8,645 nt of DNA from Candidatus Auribacterota bacterium. GTDB lineage: Bacteria > Auribacterota > JAFGBW01 > JAFGJP01. This document shows, one piece after another, positions 1 to 7,736 of this stretch. A model generated the notes under the pieces. The model ran no database searches. It saw only the letters and a program-made list of their open reading frames with translations, and was not told where the DNA came from. The translations under genes were made by a program, and so were the position numbers. The stretch spans positions 1-8,645 of the forward strand of contig JAFGJP010000046.1 of NCBI GenBank assembly GCA_016929035.1, written 5' to 3'. How positions within the stretch are numbered: position 1 is the stretch's first letter; each line of letters opens with the position of its first letter.

Positions 1-69
1 ATTAACTATATTAACCTGCAATAATTCTTTAAATGATGTGCGAGAGCACTCCGCAACTTCCACGTGAGT

Positions 70-98
70 CCCGTTCCATGTGACAACGTGGTCACGGG
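70..98. repeat. Imperfect dyad downstream of the DUF1189-like gene
   Basis: The first 148 bases contain no gene I can support. The one visible structure is a pair of overlapping short inverted repeats. CCCGT (70-74) pairs with ACGGG (94-98). Nested inside, GTGAC (80-84) pairs with GTCAC (91-95) around a 6-base loop. The site lies just past the end of the minus-strand gene, where a terminator would be expected, but no T-run follows the stem on either strand. It is therefore not a convincing intrinsic terminator, and a chance dyad or a protein site is equally possible. Confidence 0.25.
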
Positions 99-148
99 AT
101 AGGCATTTTAGCGCACTTAAGGCACTTTTAACTGGGATTTAACTCTTC

Positions 149-1021
149 TCAGTCATCATCCATGAAGTCTTCGGTATCGCGCCGGTATTTCAAAAAAACG
201 GCCTTTCTGTAAGAAGAGTATCCGCCGATGAGAAACGCCGCGTACATCAGCATGTAGATGATCTGGATATTGTCCGGACTTAAGTTAAAATGAATAAGCT
301 GACCTGACGAATAAAGAGAAAAAAGAAGAAGTGCCGCAGGTGTTGACGCATAGACAGCCATATTGAAAATTTCATACAGCCTTGTTTTTTCGCCGACAGG
401 AACCCTCATTTCTGAAATGCGGGAATAGAGATAGCCAAAAGCGCAGAAGTAAACGATCTGAAAAAAACTCCATATGAAAAAAAAGACAAAGAGCCCGAGA
501 GAAAAAGGAACCAGCAAAAAGACAATGGCCGTGCGCAGAAATTCAACATCGCTTGATGTTATTTTTTTTATGCCCAGGATCCGGCTGGCCTCGCTCCATG
601 GTATTCTGGCCGTGGTTCCGGAGTTATGAATAACCAGTTCGCTTCGGGTGAGGACGAAAACCTTTTTAGCAAGAAAAAGCCTGAAAAATTTTTCGATTTC
701 TTTTTCGTCATCTCCGGGATAGACGGCAAGTGCAAGAGGCGGATGATCAACCATAAGGATTTCCTGAGGCGTACAGAGCATCTCTCCATCCTGGATAACG
801 CATTCAGGGAAACGATTTGAAAGATCTTCGAGAAACGGCCTGACATCGAAAAGGACTGAAACGTAAAGGACTCCTGTACCCATAAGAATAATAACACCGG
901 ACAGCAGCACGAGATAGAGAAATGACCGGGCAATCGGCTGTCTGGCTATTCTCTTGTAGAATTCAAAAGAAAAGCAGCTCCCTTGAAGAGAATCCAGAAA
1001 TGTTCTCAAAAATATCGGCAT
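149..1021 (-). CDS. DUF1189-like integral membrane protein
   Basis: This 290-residue inner-membrane protein has no known function. The N-terminal 30 residues look like a cytoplasmic amphipathic lead (MPIFLRTFLDSLQG...). A membrane helix at about 33-58 is followed by a soluble stretch of roughly 100 residues, at about 60-160, that holds two cysteines (C74, C83). Strongly hydrophobic segments follow at about 163-205, 220-240 and 252-270. The protein ends in a charged tail (KYRRDTEDFMDDD). One N-terminal helix, an extracytoplasmic domain and a multi-helix C-terminal half is the layout of the DUF1189 family, and I assign it on that basis rather than on a catalytic motif. The start is the only sensible ATG, preceded by a weak purine-rich AGAAAG. 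It is transcribed away from the pilus operon and shares a 217-base control region with it. A link to pili is not shown by the sequence. Confidence 0.7.
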   Translation of the reverse strand: MPIFLRTFLDSLQGSCFSFEFYKRIARQPIARSFLYLVLLSGVIILMGTGVLYVSVLFDVRPFLEDLSNRFPECVIQDGEMLCTPQEILMVDHPPLALAVYPGDDEKEIEKFFRLFLAKKVFVLTRSELVIHNSGTTARIPWSEASRILGIKKITSSDVEFLRTAIVFLLVPFSLGLFVFFFIWSFFQIVYFCAFGYLYSRISEMRVPVGEKTRLYEIFNMAVYASTPAALLLFSLYSSGQLIHFNLSPDNIQIIYMLMYAAFLIGGYSSYRKAVFLKYRRDTEDFMDDD

Positions 1022-1056
1022 TTTTTTCTTTCTGCATTGTGATTTTGTTTTGCTTC

Positions 1057-1062
1057 ATTATA
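1057..1062 (-). promoter_or_regulatory. Candidate -10 box for the DUF1189-like gene
   Basis: Read on the minus strand, this is a perfect TATAAT, about 36 bases before the ATG at 1021. The start point would fall near 1050, giving a leader of about 30 bases. No good -35 hexamer lies 16-18 bases upstream; the best candidates are T-rich and poor. The call rests on the -10 box and its position only. Confidence 0.35.
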
Positions 1063-1136
1063 ACGAACTGCTTTGGAAAATAAACACAATTCTTAACCAA
1101 TTTGTAAAAAATTATATGATATAATCTTATATAGTA

Positions 1137-1166
1137 TTGACATGTTGTGTCTTAAAAAGATACAAT
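1137..1166 (+). promoter_or_regulatory. Sigma-70-type promoter of the pilus operon
   Basis: A perfect -35 box TTGACA (1137-1142) and a -10 box TACAAT (1161-1166, five of six consensus bases) are separated by 18 bases. The region upstream is very AT-rich, which could act as an UP-like element. Transcription would start near 1173, leaving a leader of about 65 bases before the ATG at 1239. A second TATAAT lies just upstream at 1120-1125, but it has no matching -35 at normal spacing. This promoter implies basal housekeeping expression of the assembly and regulatory genes, in contrast to the sigma-54 signals in front of the pilin genes. Confidence 0.65.
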
Positions 1167-1238
1167 ATTCTAAAAATAAGTTGTCTAAATCATTATATCC
1201 CATAATGATAACACATAAAATTTAATGAGGAAACTCCT

Positions 1239-1715
1239 ATGGTGCTCGGACAGAAAGTCATAAATAAAAAACTCGGAGAGATCCTGATCGATGCGGGCAA
1301 GCTGACAAAAGAGCAGCTCGAGCAGGCTTTGAAAGTCCAGAAAGAAACAGGGAAAAAAATAGGAGAGCTCTTCGTGGAACTGGGCTTTTGTAAAGAAGAA
1401 GACATCATTGTTTCTCTGGCAACACAATTTGGTTACCCTTATATCAATCTCAATAATTATGATATTACACCGGACGTGCTGAAAACAATCCCCAAGGGCC
1501 TGGCAAAGAAGTACCAGTGCATTCCCATGGACCGCATAGGGAATATTATTTCCTTTGTTGTTTCTGACCCGACAAACCTCATGGAGCTGAAAAAGCAGGA
1601 GCAGTATTTGAACTGTAAAATGCAGTTTTTCCTTACGACGCCAACAGCCTTGAACGAAGCCATCAAAAAATTTTACGAGAAAAAACCTGAAACTCCGGAA
1701 ACTCCGGACACGTAA
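1239..1715 (+). CDS. Stand-alone MshEN/GspE N-terminal domain protein, likely c-di-GMP-binding
   Basis: This 158-residue soluble protein consists only of the domain normally found at the N-terminus of GspE/PilB/MshE ATPases (T2SSE_N). It has no ATPase part. Residues 11-34 and 40-63 form two 24-residue repeats separated by a 5-residue spacer, the architecture of the c-di-GMP-binding MshEN domain. Both repeats keep the Gly at positions 3 and 10 (G13, G20; G42, G49) and the closing Gln (Q34, Q63). Each begins with Lys (K11, K40) where Arg is usual. Residues 64-146 match the alpha/beta subdomain that follows in PilB (FGYPYINL, IPKGLAKKYQCIP, SDPTNL). The tail KKPETPETPDT is proline-rich. The start has a good site, GAGGAA, six bases upstream. 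It is the first gene of the operon, 14 bases before pilB, whose N-terminus it resembles closely enough to suggest duplication. I infer a regulatory partner of PilB or PilC; c-di-GMP binding is not proven. Confidence 0.8.
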   Translation: MVLGQKVINKKLGEILIDAGKLTKEQLEQALKVQKETGKKIGELFVELGFCKEEDIIVSLATQFGYPYINLNNYDITPDVLKTIPKGLAKKYQCIPMDRIGNIISFVVSDPTNLMELKKQEQYLNCKMQFFLTTPTALNEAIKKFYEKKPETPETPDT

Positions 1716-1729
1716 TAGAGAGAACGATA

Positions 1730-3463
1730 ATGGCAAAGTCTTTGAAAGACAGGTTAGCTGACATCCTTCTTCAAGGAAGCCTGATCACCGAAGACGATCT
1801 TAAAAAAGCCATAGACATTCAGAAGCAGGAAGGCGGACGTCTTCAGAAGATCCTTGTCAAGCATAAGTTTGTCGAGGAAAAAAAGCTCATCGCAGCCATC
1901 GGCGAACACCTCGGCATCCCTCCCCTTGATCTGTCTAAAGTGAAGCTCGACCCGGAGATCGTTGAGCTCATCCCGAGAAACGTCGCGGAGTTCTATCAGC
2001 TTATTCCCATCGCCAGGATCGGTAATGCTCTTTCTGTCGCCATGTCTGATCCTCTTAATATTTTTGCAATCGACGACCTCAAGCTGATGACAGGGCTGGA
2101 TATTGTGCCGATCATCGGCACGGAATCCGATATCATGGAAGCACTCACAAATTACTATTCACAAAAAAGCGACATGAGCTCTTTTCTCAAAGATGTTGAT
2201 GAAACAGAGGTCGAGCTTAAAAAAGAAGAGATTCAGGAACTCAGCCTGGAGCAGCTTAAGGGAGAGTCAGACGAAGCCCCTGTTATCAAGCTGGCCAATT
2301 ATATCCTGGTCAAAGCCATTGAAGAAAAGGCTAGCGATATCCACATTGAGCCGTTTGAAAAAAGCGTAAAGGTCCGCTACCGCGTTGACGGTGTGCTTTA
2401 TGAAAAAGATGCTCCTCCTAAAAGCATGCAGAATGCTCTCATTTCACGCTATAAGATCATGGCCAAGCTTGATATTGCCGAGCGAAGACTGCCTCAGGAC
2501 GGACGATTCAAGATCAAGGTCAAAGGAAAAGATGTCGACTTCCGCGTCTCTTCCCTTCCCTGCGTTTTTGGAGAAAAAGTCGTTATGCGAATTCTCGATA
2601 AAAGCCGTGCTGTCATGGACATTGATACTCTGGGGTTCCACGATGAAGCCCTGCATGATGTGAAAGAAGCCCTGAGCCGCCCATTTGGAATGATCCTTGT
2701 TACGGGCCCGACAGGAAGCGGTAAAACAACAACGCTCTACGCATGCCTGACCAGGCTGAATAAGCCGGATGTGAATATCATCACTGTCGAAGACCCGGTG
2801 GAATATCAGATCAAAGGCATCAACCAGGTCCACGTCAAATCAGATATCGGCCTTACCTTTGCTTCAGCTCTTAGGTCTATTCTCAGGCAGGACCCGGATA
2901 TTGTGATGATCGGTGAAATCCGCGACCTGGAAACGGCCGATATCGCTACAAAGGCCGCCCTTACAGGTCATCTTGTTCTCAGCACGCTCCACACGAACGA
3001 TGCGGCAGGAGCAATCGCGAGGCTTGACGATATGGGAATCGAACCCTTTCTTATTTCTTCTTCGGTCCTCTGTGTTGCTGCTCAGAGGCTGGCGCGAAAA
3101 ATCTGCACAAAGTGCAAAGAGGAACTCTCTATTACCAAAGAAGCGCTTCTGGATGCACAGATGCCGAAAAAATATGTTAACCAGGGAGTTAAACTTTACC
3201 ACGGCAGAGGCTGCCGTTCATGCAACAACATCGGATATTCAGGCCGGATGTCCTTGCTGGAAGTTTTTCTTATAAACGATAATATACGAAAAATGATCGT
3301 ATCCAGAAACACGGCTTCAGAAATCAAAAAAGTCGCCATTCAAATGGGCATGAAAACTCTCAGACAGGTCGCGCTTCTGCGGGCGAGGGAAGGCAGCATC
3401 TCCCTGGAAGAAGCTCTTCGCGTCACAACTCCCGATGAGCCTGATGAGGTTCCAGAAGAATAA
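1730..3463 (+). CDS. pilB: Type IV pilus assembly (extension) ATPase PilB
   Basis: This is a cytoplasmic hexameric secretion ATPase of the GspE/PilB family that powers pilin polymerisation at the inner membrane. The 577-residue length is typical. Residues 8-145 are an MshEN-type N-terminal domain, followed by a charged linker at about 150-180 and the N2 domain (SDIHIEP, 202-208). The ATPase core shows Walker A GPTGSGKT (326-333, K332), the Asp box ITVEDPVEY (351-359), Walker B around DPDIVMIGEIRD (388-399, E396) and the His box TGHLVLSTLHTNDA (412-425). A tetracysteine zinc motif, C459-x2-C462 and C495-x2-C498, favours an extension ATPase over PilT, which lacks it. In the MshEN repeats the leading Arg residues remain (R8, R37), but the usual Gly positions are A10, S17, Q39 and K46, and the second closing Gln is H60. 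Direct c-di-GMP binding may therefore be weak or lost. A GspE of type II secretion is less likely given the downstream pilS, pilR and pilin genes. Confidence 0.95.
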   Translation: MAKSLKDRLADILLQGSLITEDDLKKAIDIQKQEGGRLQKILVKHKFVEEKKLIAAIGEHLGIPPLDLSKVKLDPEIVELIPRNVAEFYQLIPIARIGNALSVAMSDPLNIFAIDDLKLMTGLDIVPIIGTESDIMEALTNYYSQKSDMSSFLKDVDETEVELKKEEIQELSLEQLKGESDEAPVIKLANYILVKAIEEKASDIHIEPFEKSVKVRYRVDGVLYEKDAPPKSMQNALISRYKIMAKLDIAERRLPQDGRFKIKVKGKDVDFRVSSLPCVFGEKVVMRILDKSRAVMDIDTLGFHDEALHDVKEALSRPFGMILVTGPTGSGKTTTLYACLTRLNKPDVNIITVEDPVEYQIKGINQVHVKSDIGLTFASALRSILRQDPDIVMIGEIRDLETADIATKAALTGHLVLSTLHTNDAAGAIARLDDMGIEPFLISSSVLCVAAQRLARKICTKCKEELSITKEALLDAQMPKKYVNQGVKLYHGRGCRSCNNIGYSGRMSLLEVFLINDNIRKMIVSRNTASEIKKVAIQMGMKTLRQVALLRAREGSISLEEALRVTTPDEPDEVPEE

Positions 3464-3492
3464 TTTTTCTGTTACATGAAGGAGGGCTGAAA

Positions 3493-4695
3493 ATGCCTAA
3501 GTACATTTATACAGTCAAAACAGGTGAGGGCCGGAACATCCAGGGATTCATGGATGCACGCAATGAAGGAGAAGTCCATGAGGAGCTAAAAAAGAAAGGC
3601 CTGATGGTCATTTCCATTGAGAAGACGAAAAAAGCACCCATTAAAAAAGCACGAAAAAAGGTAAAAATCGATGACATGGTCGTCTTCACCCGCCAACTGG
3701 CCACTATGATCAGTGCCGGCCTTCCTCTTCTCCAGGCGCTGAACATCCAGGAAGAGCAAACAGACAACCTGGGCTTTAAATCGGTGATCAAGGAAGTGGC
3801 CGGCAAGGTGGAAGCAGGCGCTTCCCTTTCAGAAGCCATGAATGAATTTCCGAAAGTTTTTACGCGCCTCTATGTCAGCATGATCCGTGTCGGTGAAGCA
3901 TCCGGTATGTTCGCGGAAATCCTTGAGCGAGTGGCCACCTACTTGGAAGAAACAAATGCGCTGAGACGCAAAGTGAAATCAGCCTTGATTTACCCCACGG
4001 TCGTAAGCGCCATGGCTATCCTTATCACTCTCGTTCTCCTGATAAAGGTCGTCCCTGTTTTCGAAGATATTTATAAAAGCTTCGGAGGAACTCTTCCGGC
4101 TCCCACGCAGTTTCTTATCATGATCAGCAATATTTTAAGAAGATTCTTTCTCTGGGTTTTTGCCGGTCTTGTCGTTATCTTCTTTTTGCTCCGGGCCTAT
4201 ATCAAAACGCCTGCCGGACGATTTCAGTTCGATACGTTCAAACTGCATATGCCTATTTTTGGTCCTATTCTCCGTAAGGTCGTTATATCGCGCTTTACAA
4301 AAACCCTCGGCGTTTTGATCAAGAGCGGCGTGCCTTTGCTGAACTCCCTCGAAGTCGTCGAGTCGGTCGCCGCCAACTCCGTTGTCGAGCAGGCGATACA
4401 GAAATCTTCCAAGAAGATCCAGGCCGGCGAAGGTGTCGCAGACCCGCTGGCTGAAGCCAGGGTCTTTCCTCCCATGGTCGTGCGGATGATCGGCGTCGGA
4501 GAGAAAACAGGAAAGCTCGACCTTATGCTTGAAAAAATCGCTCAATTTTACGATGAACAGGTCAATGCTGCCGTCAACGGCCTGACATCTCTTATCGAAC
4601 CTTTGTTGATAGCTTTTCTCGGAATAGTCGTCGGTGGAATCGTCATCTGCATGTTCATGCCGATATTCAAGCTGTCAGAAATCGTTAATGCCTGA
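3493..4695 (+). CDS. pilC: Type IV pilus inner-membrane platform protein PilC
   Basis: PilC is the polytopic inner-membrane platform that couples PilB ATP hydrolysis to insertion of pilins into the growing fibre. At 400 residues it has the usual length for the GspF/PilC family. After a short N-terminal domain (PKYIYTVKTGEGRNIQGFMDA) and a basic linker (about 43-58) come two homologous T2SSF repeats, at about 62-185 and 265-387. Each carries the family signature: GEASGMFAEILERVATYLEE near 134-153 and GEKTGKLDLMLEKIAQFYD near 336-354. Membrane helices are visible at about 168-195, 212-235 and 366-392. Translation starts after a strong AAGGAGGG site (3479-3486) six bases from the ATG. The gene follows pilB by 29 bases. 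In many pil clusters a retraction ATPase gene, pilT, lies between pilB and pilC; here it does not. Confidence 0.95.
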   Translation: MPKYIYTVKTGEGRNIQGFMDARNEGEVHEELKKKGLMVISIEKTKKAPIKKARKKVKIDDMVVFTRQLATMISAGLPLLQALNIQEEQTDNLGFKSVIKEVAGKVEAGASLSEAMNEFPKVFTRLYVSMIRVGEASGMFAEILERVATYLEETNALRRKVKSALIYPTVVSAMAILITLVLLIKVVPVFEDIYKSFGGTLPAPTQFLIMISNILRRFFLWVFAGLVVIFFLLRAYIKTPAGRFQFDTFKLHMPIFGPILRKVVISRFTKTLGVLIKSGVPLLNSLEVVESVAANSVVEQAIQKSSKKIQAGEGVADPLAEARVFPPMVVRMIGVGEKTGKLDLMLEKIAQFYDEQVNAAVNGLTSLIEPLLIAFLGIVVGGIVICMFMPIFKLSEIVNA

Positions 4696-6326
4696 TGATT
4701 GAAAGAGAAGAATCAAAAAAATTCATCTACCTGATTCTTTTCAGGCTCTTCCTTTGCTTCGCCATTCTGACTGTCGGGGCATTTGTTCTTAAAATACACA
4801 CGTCTGAAAATCTCGTGGTCCCTTTCTTTCTTCTTGTCGGTATTTTGTTCGTCCTGAATATACCCTGGATCATCATCTTGAAAAAGGACCTTCTCTCGCC
4901 TTCCCTGCAAGGCAATTTGCAGCTTTATACGGATCTTGTTATCGAAATCGCCATCATCCACTATTCCGGAGGGCTGAATTCACCGTTTATCTATCTTCCG
5001 CTCATTTCCATTCTTTCATCGGCTTTTCTTTTCTCTCCGAAAATGATCGTGATCTACAGCGTTTCAGCTGCCGTTCTCTATGTTGGTGTTTCTATCCTGG
5101 AGTTTTATCAGTGGCTGCCCTCTTTTCTTGCCGGAGTCGACAAACTTGAAATCAATCCTATCAGCCACTTCTATTACATGATCTACGTCCGCATCATCAT
5201 CTTTCTCGGCATTGGCTACCTGTCGTCTGTCCTGAATACGCGCATCAGGCTTCAAAGCGACGAGATCGCCAAGTTCAAACACCTGGAGGACAACATCCTT
5301 TTCCAGATCAAAAGCGGGCTCATTACCATCAACAACAACGAAACGATCATTTATGCGAACAAGGCGGCCAGCGATATACTCGGATACAGCATCGATGAGC
5401 TTATCGGCCGTGACTGGTACTTTATCTTTTTTGGAAACAAGTATAACGTTAACCTCGAGATCATCAAACAGGCCAAGTCGCTAAGAGGCGTTGAGTTAAA
5501 AATCGAGACAAAATCAGGTCACCCGAAGATCATAGGATTCAACCTTTCCGATCTGAAAAACGAGCAGGCCGAGGCGATCGGAAAGACGATGGTTTTCAGG
5601 GATATTACAAATATAAAGAATATGGAGGAAAAATTAAAAATCAAGAACAAGCTTGAAGCCATCGGAGAGCTGGCGGCCATTATGGCTCATGAGCTCAAAA
5701 ACCCCTTGACCTCTATATGCGGGTCTATTGAAGTTCTCAAGGAGTCCGGAACATTCTCAAAACCGCGCGACCAGGAACTGATCAATGTGATCTTCAAAGA
5801 ATCTGAGCGCCTTTCGCGAACGCTGGGAGAATTCCTTACCTTCACCGGCGAAACTTATGTCAAAAAGGAGAAGAAAGAAATCCTGAAAATTCTTGATGAG
5901 GTCATCCAGCTGGTAAAAAACTCCAGGGACTTCAAGCCTAATATTATTATTGAAAAGCAATACGACCCAAAAGACTTCAGCTTTGCTTTCCTGGACGAGA
6001 AGCAGATAAGACAGGTCTTTTTCAATCTTGTTCTCAATGCAGTTCAGGCTATGCCGGAAGGGGGAACGCTGACATTGAAAGCTGATCCCTATCTCCGGGG
6101 CGACCTCAATTTCATGAAAATAGGCATCAAGGATACCGGTAAAGGTATCGATCCGGCCCTGAAAGAAAAGATTTTCGAGCCTTTTTTCACATCCAAGGAA
6201 AAAGGCATCGGGCTGGGGCTCACTGTCGTCAAAAAGATTATCGAAAAGCATGGCTGGGAAATCGACCTCGTGTCTTCTCCCGGTCTGGGATGTGAGGTCA
6301 TTATTCACCTTCCTCTCACAAGATAG
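4695..6326 (+). CDS. pilS: Membrane sensor histidine kinase PilS (NtrB-type, PAS)
   Basis: This is the sensor kinase of the PilS-PilR two-component system and phosphorylates PilR. The 543 residues begin with about six membrane helices (roughly 11-33, 40-62, 76-90, 97-115, 117-136, 162-182). The motif SGGLNSPF (91-98), seen in PilS-type sensors, lies between helices. A PAS domain spans about 195-305 and ends in VFRDIT. The HisKA dimerisation domain contains the H box AHELKNPLTSI with phospho-acceptor H332. The HATPase_c domain has an N box (N444, N448), G1 DTGKGI (480-485), an F box EPFFTSK (495-501) and G2 GIGLGL (504-509), so the kinase looks intact. The ATG overlaps the pilC stop by one base (TGATG), and no clear ribosome site precedes it, which points to translational coupling. 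In Pseudomonas, PilS senses membrane-bound pilin; the same role is inferred here from the adjacent pilR and pilin genes. Confidence 0.92.
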   Translation: MIEREESKKFIYLILFRLFLCFAILTVGAFVLKIHTSENLVVPFFLLVGILFVLNIPWIIILKKDLLSPSLQGNLQLYTDLVIEIAIIHYSGGLNSPFIYLPLISILSSAFLFSPKMIVIYSVSAAVLYVGVSILEFYQWLPSFLAGVDKLEINPISHFYYMIYVRIIIFLGIGYLSSVLNTRIRLQSDEIAKFKHLEDNILFQIKSGLITINNNETIIYANKAASDILGYSIDELIGRDWYFIFFGNKYNVNLEIIKQAKSLRGVELKIETKSGHPKIIGFNLSDLKNEQAEAIGKTMVFRDITNIKNMEEKLKIKNKLEAIGELAAIMAHELKNPLTSICGSIEVLKESGTFSKPRDQELINVIFKESERLSRTLGEFLTFTGETYVKKEKKEILKILDEVIQLVKNSRDFKPNIIIEKQYDPKDFSFAFLDEKQIRQVFFNLVLNAVQAMPEGGTLTLKADPYLRGDLNFMKIGIKDTGKGIDPALKEKIFEPFFTSKEKGIGLGLTVVKKIIEKHGWEIDLVSSPGLGCEVIIHLPLTR

Positions 6327-6335
6327 AGGGCAAAC

Positions 6336-7706
6336 ATGACAGACGAACCTTCAATTGCACGGATTGTTGTCATCGATGACGAAGAGGGGATCCGGACAAG
6401 CATCCGGGCCGGGCTGGAGAATAAAAACTACGAGGTCGTTACATTTTCCAATGGAAAAGAAGCCATAGAATTCATCTCCTCCAACCCTGTTGATGTGATT
6501 ATCTCAGATATCAAGATGTCGCCTTTAGACGGCATCGAAGTCCTGAAAATAACCAAGGAAATGTCTGAGGACATTCCCGTCATACTGCTCACCGCCTATT
6601 CAAGCAAGCAGAACGCCGACCTCGCTCTCCGGGAAGGCGCGTTTGACTATCTGGAGAAGCCCTATGACCTCCGTCATCTTCGCCTTCTTGTCCAAAGGGG
6701 CATCGAGCTGAAAAAAACCCTTGAGGAAAACAGGCTTCTCAGAGACAGAATTGAAGAAGGTTCTTTTGAGGGCATCTTTGGCAAATCTCCCCAGATACAA
6801 AAAGTCTTTCATCTCATCAACCTGATATCCAAGCATGATTCAACTGTTCTCATAACAGGAGAAAGCGGAACAGGGAAAGAACTTGTTGCCCATTCGATCC
6901 ATCAGAACAGCCTGCGAAAAGATAAATCTTTTGTTGTCGTCAACTGCGGAGCTATCCCGGAACAACTTCTTGAAAGCGAACTTTTCGGCCATAAAAAAGG
7001 GTCTTTCACAGGCGCCATCAACGATAAAAAAGGTCTTTTTGAAGAAGCGGACGGAGGCACGATCTTCCTTGATGAAATCTCGACCATGCCCCTTTCTCTT
7101 CAGGTCAAGATCCTGCGTGTGCTCCAGGAAAAGGAAGTCCGGAAAGTCGGGGACACGAAAGTCTCCATTGTCGATGTCCGGGTCATCGCGGCATCAAATG
7201 AAGACCTGTCACATCTTGCGAAGACAAAAAAATTCCGTCAAGACCTCTATTACCGCATCAGCGTTGTCCCCATCCATCTGCCGCCTCTCAGGGAAAGAGA
7301 AGGTGACATCCCTATCCTTGTTGAGCATTTTCTTCAAACAGATGAAGGCTCTCAGAAATTTTCAATAACGCCTCATGTCATGAAATCTCTTTTGGATTAT
7401 TCCTGGCCCGGAAACGTACGCGAGCTTGAAAACGTTATTGAGCGGCTGAAAGTGCTTTCTCCTGATGGACAGATCACACATGACAAGCTGCCGGAAACTC
7501 TCCTGGAGAAAAAAGAGCCTCTGAAACCAGATGAAACCATCCTTGAGGAAAAAAGGCTTAAAGATTTCATGGACAGCCGGGAAAAAGACTACATAAGAAA
7601 TCTCCTTCAAAAATACAGCTTTGACAAAAAAAGAGTTGCAGAAATCCTTGATATTACCCTCATGAGCCTTTACAGGAAAATCGAAAAATATCAGCTCACT
7701 GAATAA
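6336..7706 (+). CDS. pilR: Sigma-54-dependent response regulator PilR (NtrC family)
   Basis: This 456-residue transcription activator should switch on pilin genes through RNA polymerase-sigma-54 when phosphorylated by PilS. The receiver domain (about 8-120) has the acidic pair D14/D15, phospho-acceptor D58, T86 and K108. The AAA+ domain (about 147-375) contains Walker A GESGTGKE (175-182, K181). Its sigma-54 contact loop reads GSFTGA (222-227) instead of the canonical GAFTGA. It also has Walker B GGTIFLDEI (240-248, D246/E247), the arginine region FRQDLYYRISVVPIHLPPLR (300-319) and WPGNVRELENVIER (357-370). A Fis-type helix-turn-helix fills residues 417-452 (KRVAEILDI...LYRKIEKY). The gene starts nine bases after the pilS stop, and that stop overlaps its ribosome site (TAGAGGG, 6324-6330). 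The nearby candidate -24/-12 promoters at 7722 and 8345 are the obvious targets. Confidence 0.94.
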   Translation: MTDEPSIARIVVIDDEEGIRTSIRAGLENKNYEVVTFSNGKEAIEFISSNPVDVIISDIKMSPLDGIEVLKITKEMSEDIPVILLTAYSSKQNADLALREGAFDYLEKPYDLRHLRLLVQRGIELKKTLEENRLLRDRIEEGSFEGIFGKSPQIQKVFHLINLISKHDSTVLITGESGTGKELVAHSIHQNSLRKDKSFVVVNCGAIPEQLLESELFGHKKGSFTGAINDKKGLFEEADGGTIFLDEISTMPLSLQVKILRVLQEKEVRKVGDTKVSIVDVRVIAASNEDLSHLAKTKKFRQDLYYRISVVPIHLPPLREREGDIPILVEHFLQTDEGSQKFSITPHVMKSLLDYSWPGNVRELENVIERLKVLSPDGQITHDKLPETLLEKKEPLKPDETILEEKRLKDFMDSREKDYIRNLLQKYSFDKKRVAEILDITLMSLYRKIEKYQLTE

Positions 7707-7721
7707 AAATATCTTTTCGAC

Positions 7722-7736
7722 GGCATAATAAATGCT
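7722..7736 (+). promoter_or_regulatory. Candidate sigma-54 promoter of the first pilin gene
   Basis: GGCAT-AATAA-ATGCT places the invariant GG (7722-7723) and GC (7734-7735) exactly 12 bases apart, as in a -24/-12 promoter. It deviates by T for the final C of GGCAC and by A for the first T of TTGC. The predicted start is near 7747, giving a 28-base leader to the ATG at 7775. There is a competing reading. GCAT and ATGC also form a four-base-pair hairpin followed by six T (7736-7741), so the element could instead be a weak terminator at the end of pilR. A pilR gene next door and a better sigma-54 site before the second pilin favour the promoter reading. Confidence 0.45.

Noticed and set aside
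1..135. An open minus-strand frame of about 45 codons running off the left edge, looking vaguely protein-like.
   Set aside because: It has no ATG or supported start and no recognisable motif, and open frames of this length arise by chance. It might be the tail of something outside the window, but the sequence does not support a call.
626..820. A 64-codon plus-strand frame inside the DUF1189-like gene.
   Set aside because: It is antisense to the extracytoplasmic part of the DUF1189-like protein and has no ribosome site or motif.
1120..1125. TATAAT as an additional plus-strand promoter.
   Set aside because: No acceptable -35 hexamer lies 16-18 bases upstream; the TTGACA/TACAAT pair just downstream is far better.
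1185..1736. A 183-codon open frame antisense to the stand-alone MshEN gene.
   Set aside because: It lies entirely opposite a gene with clear family motifs and a good ribosome site. Its translation is rich in Phe, Cys and Arg with no family signature, so it is a shadow.
5757..6308. A 183-codon open frame antisense to the kinase domain of pilS.
   Set aside because: The plus strand encodes the intact N, G1, F and G2 boxes here; the antisense frame has no motif or start signal.
6883..7368. A 161-codon plus-strand frame inside pilR.
   Set aside because: It overlaps the AAA+ core of pilR in another frame and gives a Ser/Lys/Arg-rich product with no recognisable domain.
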